DNA of 64,000 nucleotides from Quercus robur (lineage: Eukaryota; Streptophyta; Magnoliopsida; Fagales; Fagaceae), in the NCBI RefSeq assembly GCF_932294415.1, contig NC_065542.1, forward strand, positions 48,635,942 through 48,699,941, in the 5' to 3' direction. Positions 58,301 through 64,000 of the stretch are shown piece by piece. Made by a program: the position numbers and the translations under genes. The notes below the pieces were generated by a model. The model made no database searches and had not been told where the DNA came from. It saw only the letters and a program-made list of their open reading frames with translations. Position 1 is the first letter of the stretch. Every line of letters begins with the position of its first letter.

Positions 58301-58970
58301 ACATGTGCAATATAGCCCACTCCAATAAGAGCAATTGATGAATTTTGAATGTTCCCTAAATCCTAAATTAGACCTTGTTACAATAGTGCAGCCAATAAAA
58401 AAAAAAATTGCACAATACAATCAACTATTACCAAAACTATCTAAATGTTGTTTTCTACAATATAAACCTATACCATCAATACAATCCCAATATCTAACAT
58501 ATGAATCATAAAAAATTCAAACCCATACCAATCCCAATATCTAACATATGAATCATAAAAGAATTTCAAATACACAATCTCAAAGAATTAAAAATTAAAA
58601 TTCCTTATGAATTTCGAATTTAAATCCCCAAACTATACACTAAAATCAAGTTTTTAAGCGGTAGCCACATGAACCTAGATAAAAATTCACATTAAATCCA
58701 AAAAAACTGAAGAATTATAAAGAGAGTAATAAAAATTCAGAATTGTAAAGCGAGCAAAAAAAATTCAGAAGAGAGGAATGAAAAATACAAATTTTTAGCC
58801 GTGAGTTGCATGGAAACAAATAATCCCTAAAAAAGTATTATTTATAATACAATATAGGGTTATGGATTCCTAAATCCTAATCAAATTTGGTTAGGGTTAT
58901 GGATTCCTAATCAAAATATAATATAGGGTCATGAATTCCTAATATGCTAATGGTATAGAAAATTATTTAC

Positions 58971-59067
58971 CAGCAGTGGCGGTGTCTGATTTGATTTTCT
59001 CTTCAAGCTCTGTTGCGGTCCCATCGTCACCTTCGCTTCTGGAAAAACTCTCCAACTGTGAAACCAT
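58971..59067 (-). pseudogene. Possible captured first exon inside the Helitron
   Basis: Minus-strand ATG at 59065-59067, with an in-frame stop upstream, opens MVSQLESFSRSEGDDGTATE and LEEKIKSDTATA, ending at a ctg/gtaaat donor in phase 1. The preceding 150 bases are C/T-rich, like a plant 5' leader. GC content is above that of the rest of the element. It looks like the promoter-proximal exon of a host gene, but the family is not recognised. Confidence 0.3.
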
Positions 59068-59407
59068 ATGGTTGGTGATGCCTTCTTTCTATCTTGGGCC
59101 TGACAGTGTGTGGATGGCTTCTTGGCAGGATTGATTTTCAGTGTTGGGTTTTGGGGAAGGAGAAGGGAGAGAAATAGAGAAGAGAGAGGAATAGCAGAGC
59201 TTATTTTGGCGCTTATTTTTTTATTTTTTGGTTTTATTCGGGTTTTAGAAAAGGTTTTTCTTCGCTTGTTTTTTTTTTAATACTGTGCTGAAGTGGAATT
59301 TTTTTTCGTTTATTTATTTATTTTTAAATACTGTGCTGACGTAGAAAATGGTGGAAACTTCAAAAGTTTCGGTTTTATATAGATATATATATATATATAT
59401 ATATAGA

Positions 59408-62156
59408 TTATCTATTCATCTAGGCCATTTGTGCTCCATGATACTGAAGTTATGTAAAAACTATTTATTATAATTATGACTATTTTGGGATATATCCAGT
59501 GCCCGCTTGCCTGGTGGATTTTATTTTTAAGACTTAAGGCGAGAACTAAATTAAGATTTAATATTATTTTTTCAAATGAAACTAAAATATAACATTTTTT
59601 AAATGACATATATAATATTAAAAAAAATTAGTTCAACTATTAATTTATAATAATAGTTTTTTTAAAAATTATTTCTATTGGTTAAAGGGTAGGAATAAAT
59701 AGAATGGGTAAAATCTAGAAAGTACGGGTGCTGTGGCTCCAAGGCCATCGCACCCACACCCGACACTCGGTGACGTGCAAATTTGCCAGTCTTTTTTTTT
59801 TTTTTTTTTTTCCAATTTGGGTCGAAACTAGTCGAGAAATTGTCCATAATACATGTTAAAAAAATAATAAAATAAAAACTTGAGTTGATTTCTTAGTTAT
59901 TAACTTATTATATATTTGTCAAATTATTTGTAGGTTAAACAACTTAAATTGAAGTTACTGAATTATTTGTAGTTATTATTGCTCTTAAATTGCTACATGT
60001 TTAACATTATATAAAAATATAATGGTAAACATATCCCGCCACACCTGTACCCTACTTTTTCAAAAATTGCCAAGTCCCGCACTCGAAACTCGAATCTACG
60101 TTCGTGCTTCATAGGGTAAAATTGTTAGTTTATATAAAATATAACTCTATTCTACATAAGAATGTGGATATCCATCTTTTTTAAATGTAATCTACATTCA
60201 CACAAAAAGGGCATTGAGTGGGAACTTGGATACTCGCGACGTCTAATTCACTTGTGTGATTTGCAATTAAACGTGGAAATTTTTTAACATTCCCAAGAAC
60301 CCTAAAAGGCTAAAACCTTAATATATACCAAACACCACTTATGTGTTTGAGAGATTATGTGTTCTACATAACGAAGATATTTTTTTCATGTTTTTTCTTT
60401 AATAAAAAAAATTACTTTTTATCTATTTATAGGTAAAGATATATCCTTATTGGTAAACTTTAGGGGCTTTTTTACATTTGGTGGACTTAGGTGATTGCTT
60501 AACTCGCTTCTAACAAGAGCCAACCATGGGTATAGCCATTTTAAATCTTGCCTCTTCAAGAGTTTAGTGTTGCAATTTATTCTAACAAAAAAAAAAAAAA
60601 AAAAAAAAAAGTGCTGCACTTTGTTTCTTGAAGGGATGAGTTCCACATCCGCAACTGACAGGACAAATATGATATGGTGTGTAGTCCAAGTACACTTTAG
60701 TTTTTCTATTAAGAAAAAGTAATGAAATCTAGTAATTTTATTGGTGGTTACTTTGTCCAAGACTTCAACTCTCAGTGATATTTGACTGCTTTTAGTCCAA
60801 ACTTAGAATAGTTTTAATTTCTTAACTTTGTTTATTAAAAAAAAGACACCAATGAACTACAAAGAAATCTAAACCAAATTTTTTTTTTCTTTTCTATGTT
60901 ATAAATTTTTAATAAATTATAACAATTGAAGATCTTAAGTTTTTTGTTTGCTTTTATTGTCAGATTAGGTTCATGAATTTTTATATGATAGGCTATAGTC
61001 GTTGAGTTCAATTTTGTCAAGGTTGGATAAAGAGGGAATACAGAATTAATATAACCTTGAATGATAAATCCTGGCATGGTTTCTAACAGAGCTCAAATAA
61101 TATTGAATGATATCTATTTAGAGAACTTTGAAGAATGGTAAGGCTAATGAAGAATGTTAGGACGTAAAAATATCATGATCATTGCTAACATTGACCAAAA
61201 GGAAGCCTTCAATAGTGAAATCTCTTACTAGGTTCATTATTAAGGCTAAAAAGGTTTTGGAAGTGTTGGTGGGGACTAAATGCTATTCGGCAAAAGATTA
61301 GCTGGACCTATTATGATACTACAACTTGCATGTTATTATAAGGGAAAGGGTCTATATGTGATTTTTGATGTTGGAGTGATTAATTGGTTGCTATACATAA
61401 AGCTGAACTTGGACATTGATGCTGTTGATGTAGAAATAAGTTCGAGAAACTTCATCTTTGAAACTTAATTTAAATTTTTATGTCGCTCCTCTTTCAGATA
61501 ATGATTCAAAGTAGTTGTTTCTTCAAGTAATTTCTATTTGAAATTGAGGTAAACTACTTATAATCTTGATAATGTTTTACAAAAAGAGAACTATTGAAAT
61601 TTTACTTTTAGTTTTAATATAAAACTATATTTTGTTTGCAATGAGATGTTGACTCTAATTTTATTGATGACTTACAAAAGTCCCTTCTTTATACTTGTCA
61701 TTGATAAGTTATTTATGAAATGTTTTCTATATTGATATTTAACCATTTTCAAGTTTTATAAAGGTAATTCCCATTATTAACAAGAATGCAGCCATGAAAT
61801 GCAACAACAACATAAGCTATAGGACAAAATGTAAATACGGTACTTTAGGTGTTGTTTCTTAGATTTCCTTCTTAAGGTTCAGTCATATAATTACTTAACT
61901 AAAAAATACACTTCTATTTCATAAGAAAAAATCAACATGACTGAATTTTAAGAGAGGAACATAAAAAACAATACTTAAATAAATACTGTACCTAAGTCTT
62001 GCACTAAGCTATGATCCCAATTAGTTTGATTACTTGATGGACAAAAGGCCAAAACCGAGCCCAATATTGGTCATTCAATTGTGATTCAATTTTAATATTA
62101 CACGTGTCCCACCCAAATTCACCCGCCCAAGCTAAGTCCCCAAACTCAATACCGGA
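59408..62156. other. Gene-poor spacer before the RIF1-like gene
   Basis: Includes T22 near 59792, an A-tract insertion near 60585-60611 between imperfect copies of agtg-tgca-ttt, and a GC-richer patch around 59725-59780 (ccatcgcacccacacccgac) that is probably a TE remnant. No convincing gene; the short frame at 61280-61468 has no recognisable motif. Confidence 0.4.
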
Positions 62157-62170
62157 TTTTGGCGCGAAAA
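62157..62170 (+). promoter_or_regulatory. Palindromic E2F binding site
   Basis: ttttggcgcgaaaa lies 86 bases upstream of the RIF1-like ATG. It matches the E2F consensus TTTSSCGC read from both strands, the hallmark of plant S-phase gene promoters. Confidence 0.8.
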
Positions 62171-62203
62171 TTAGAAAACGCATCCCAATTCAGTATCCCC
62201 AAA

Positions 62204-62212
62204 TTAGGGTTT
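62204..62212 (+). promoter_or_regulatory. Telo-box
   Basis: ttagggttt (aaaccctaa on the other strand) lies 43 bases upstream of the ATG. In plants telo-boxes accompany promoter elements of genes active in dividing cells. Confidence 0.65.
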
Positions 62213-62255
62213 AATCCGGAGCCACTGCTTCTTCGTCTCTCGCTCTTCCTCAACA

Positions 62256-63549
62256 ATGTCCAATTCCTCTGATCAGCTCGAGGAAATCAAAACCCTAATT
62301 TCCTCTGGCTCAAAGTGCCTCGCTTACTCAACCCTCTTACACTTCCAAGAACACTCCAGTGACGACCCTACTTCAATTCAAGCCCTAGCTAGAATTTCTC
62401 AGACTCTTCTATCTTTAATCGTTGCCGATATCTCAGATGACGATGAAGAAATGTAAGTTTCAAATCAAAATGCCAAACACATATTTTATCAAAATGATAT
62501 GTTTGGATGCTGGGAAATGTGTAGGAAAAGAAATTTGGAATACAATTATGAACTGAAATAGATAATTTTAAAAAAAAATTTAGGTTTTTTTTTTTTTGGG
62601 TTCCCTCTTTACATCTAAGTAGCGTTTAAATGGAGGGTGATTGAATATATGTATATATATTGGTCTTGAATTGATGACAGTGCTGCACTGGCTTTGAAGT
62701 GTTTGGGTTTCATGATTTATCATCCGTCCCTTGTTGCCGTAATTGCAGGTATGTTAAGCTAGTGGTACACCATTGTTTAGTATAACATTTTAGTAATGTG
62801 GTGTTGGTAAATTTTGAAAGGATGTTTGGATTTTACACCTTGAAGTTTCAGAATTTAGATTTTACTCCATGAAGTTTGGGGATTTTACCTGAAAGTTTGG
62901 ATTTTATTTCCTAAAGTTTATGGGTGTTTGGATATTACATCCTGAAGTTTCAGAATTTGGGATAAAAAATTTAAACACTCTCAAACTTTAGGAATAAAAT
63001 CTAAATTCTGAAGCTTTAGGATAAAATCCAAAAATCTCCAAACTTCAGGGCTAAAATCCAAATTCTGAAACTTCAGAGTATAAAATCCAAACACTTCCAA
63101 ACTTTAAGGGTGTCATTTGCAAATTACCCTATCAAAACAGTGGCTTAAACCACGGTCCTAGTTGACCGGTATTGTTTAGTTGTCTTTTAATTGGAAATGA
63201 GTACTTAATCAACATTTTCTCTATGTTGGTTTTGTAGTGGATGATGCCAATTTGGTCATAGAGTCTTTAGTTAGGTTCATTACGACAACAAAAATGAAGG
63301 TAAATGTCACATTGTCAAATAATGATAGTTTTCAAGGGTTGCTGTGCTCTTTTTATTTATTTATTTGTCGATTTGACTTGTTTGCCTCTTAATGGCAGTC
63401 AGTTTGTAACTTAGGAGTGTGGTGCATATCCATCCAACAGTTTAATGCACCATTTCTAGATTCCCACCACAACTCTCTGTTGCAGGCAGTTGTCCACGCA
63501 CTTGACAACCCAATTGGTTCTTTTATCAACAACTTTTGAGGCTATTCAG
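62256..63549 (+). CDS. RIF1: RIF1-like protein (telomere/replication-timing factor), 5' exons with a frameshift
   Basis: Partial gene running off the right edge. Exons 62256-62452, 62681-62748, 63238-63299 and 63399-63549 have gt-ag borders and matching phases. They read MSNSSDQLEEIKTLISSGSK..., IAALALKCLGFMIYHPSLVA, VDDANLVIESLVRFITTTKM and SVCNLGVWCISIQQFNAPF..., ending near HALDNPIGS. This order of HEAT-like helices matches the N-terminal RIF1 domain of plant proteins. RIF1 acts in nuclei in replication timing, break repair and telomere maintenance in other eukaryotes; plant function is less known. In exon 4, TTTT at 63521-63524 has one base more than the expected frame, so translation stops at TGA 15 bases later. 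With three T the frame would continue to the donor in phase 0. This may be a sequencing homopolymer error or an allele or copy defect. Confidence 0.85.
62810..63132. mobile_element. Fold-back element in intron 2 of the RIF1-like gene
   Basis: Repeated short units (ctgaagtttcagaatttgga, aaagtttggattttat) on the left occur as reverse complements on the right (ccaaattctgaaacttcag). The two halves form an imperfect stem of roughly 150 bp. It lies wholly in the intron and should be spliced out. Confidence 0.75.
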
Positions 63550-64000
63550 GTATAAGTAATTCTTCCAAGCTTTCTATTTTATGCTCCTCAACCACTTCTA
63601 GTGATACTTCTTAAGTGGAAGTCTATGCATATAAACTGACTAAGTCAGTCACTAATAGATTTCAATATCATTTTTTCTGTAAAGTGTTTAATGTGCATAA
63701 CTTGTCCTGGAGAAGAAAGAGAGAGAATTGGCAGTGAAGTGGTTTTATTTGCTTAATTGTGGATTTTTTTTTTCAAACTTGGATGGAACATTATGTTACA
63801 CAAGCAAATTGTGTCAAACTTTTGTCCTCAACTAATGATTCCAGTGTTAAATTTTACATTATTGCGTAATCAAATTGGTTATTTATATTTTATGTATCAC
63901 TGCTGAACTTAGCATCTTATGTTAAACAAGAATCAATAAATGAGTATGGTCAACTTGTCTCTCCTACTAACCCTTCTTGGTAATATAATAGGCCTTGATA
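63550..64000 (+). other. RIF1-like intron 4, to the window edge
   Basis: AT-rich intron sequence after the gt donor at 63550. The next exon was not identified before the window ends. Confidence 0.5.

Larger units (their letters stand above)
54001..59407 (-). mobile_element. Non-autonomous Helitron
   Basis: Minus-strand 5' end at 59407: A/TCTATATATAT..., followed by ctatataaaaccgaaac, as in many plant Helitrons. Minus-strand 3' end: the palindromic hairpin cccatgtattgcacggg, a short spacer and ctag at 54001, followed by host T. So the element sits between A and T with TC...CTAG ends and no target duplication, as expected. About 5.4 kb. No Rep/helicase frame is seen. Possible captured exons are listed separately. 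Confidence 0.75.

Noticed and set aside
60495-61468. Short frames upstream of the RIF1-like gene
   Set aside because: No motif, A-tract derived or isolated.

Overview
This is nuclear DNA of a flowering plant, most likely a woody eudicot. The window is AT-rich and intron-bearing. It carries a plant fimbrin, a plant alpha-tubulin, a Cf-type receptor-like protein and a CYP71-type P450, all embedded in plant transposable elements. The exact species cannot be read from the sequence.

Layout. 1-1.9 kb: the last two exons of a fimbrin gene (+). 2.4-3.1 kb: an intact exonuclease-like reading frame (-) whose catalytic residues are mostly replaced. 3.7-7.2 kb: small transposons, including a hAT-type element with a perfect 8-bp target duplication, an LTR-like block and a 469-bp element with inverted ends. 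8.2-11.4 kb: a complete four-exon alpha-tubulin gene (+). 13.1-13.7 kb: a broken CYP71-like exon (-). 14.5-17.3 kb: a single-exon LRR receptor-like protein gene (-). 17.4-24.3 kb: gene-free, AT-rich, with a fold-back element, a solo LTR and a three-copy 180-bp repeat.

24.3-42.5 kb is a nest of long-LTR, Gypsy/Ogre-like retroelements. The youngest, at 28761-38542, is delimited exactly: two LTRs of about 2.7 and 3.0 kb, a primer-binding site, 5-bp target duplications (ctaag) and no recognisable gag-pol. It sits inside older minus-strand elements that carry several tandem arrays. 43.4-49.1 kb is a PIF/Harbinger transposon with TTA target duplications and an intact 417-residue DDE transposase split over three exons. 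50.3-52.2 kb is a decayed hAT transposon. 52.7-53.1 kb is a near-complete palindrome with a 10-bp target duplication.

53.5-53.8 kb holds a two-exon candidate gene for a 63-residue, acid-free, mitochondrial-presequence-like protein, squeezed between two transposons. 54.0-59.4 kb is a minus-strand Helitron with recognisable termini that may carry captured host exons. From 62.1 kb runs the 5' part of a RIF1-like gene (+), with a palindromic E2F site and a telo-box directly upstream, a hairpin element in intron 2 and a one-base frameshift in exon 4.

The genes do not form a pathway; this is a chromosomal neighbourhood of separate host genes with dense insertions. The most unusual recurring signal is a set of tiny (12-26 bp) A- or T-tract insertions, each flanked by a 13-17 bp direct duplication. 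They look like extremely 5'-truncated retroposons.
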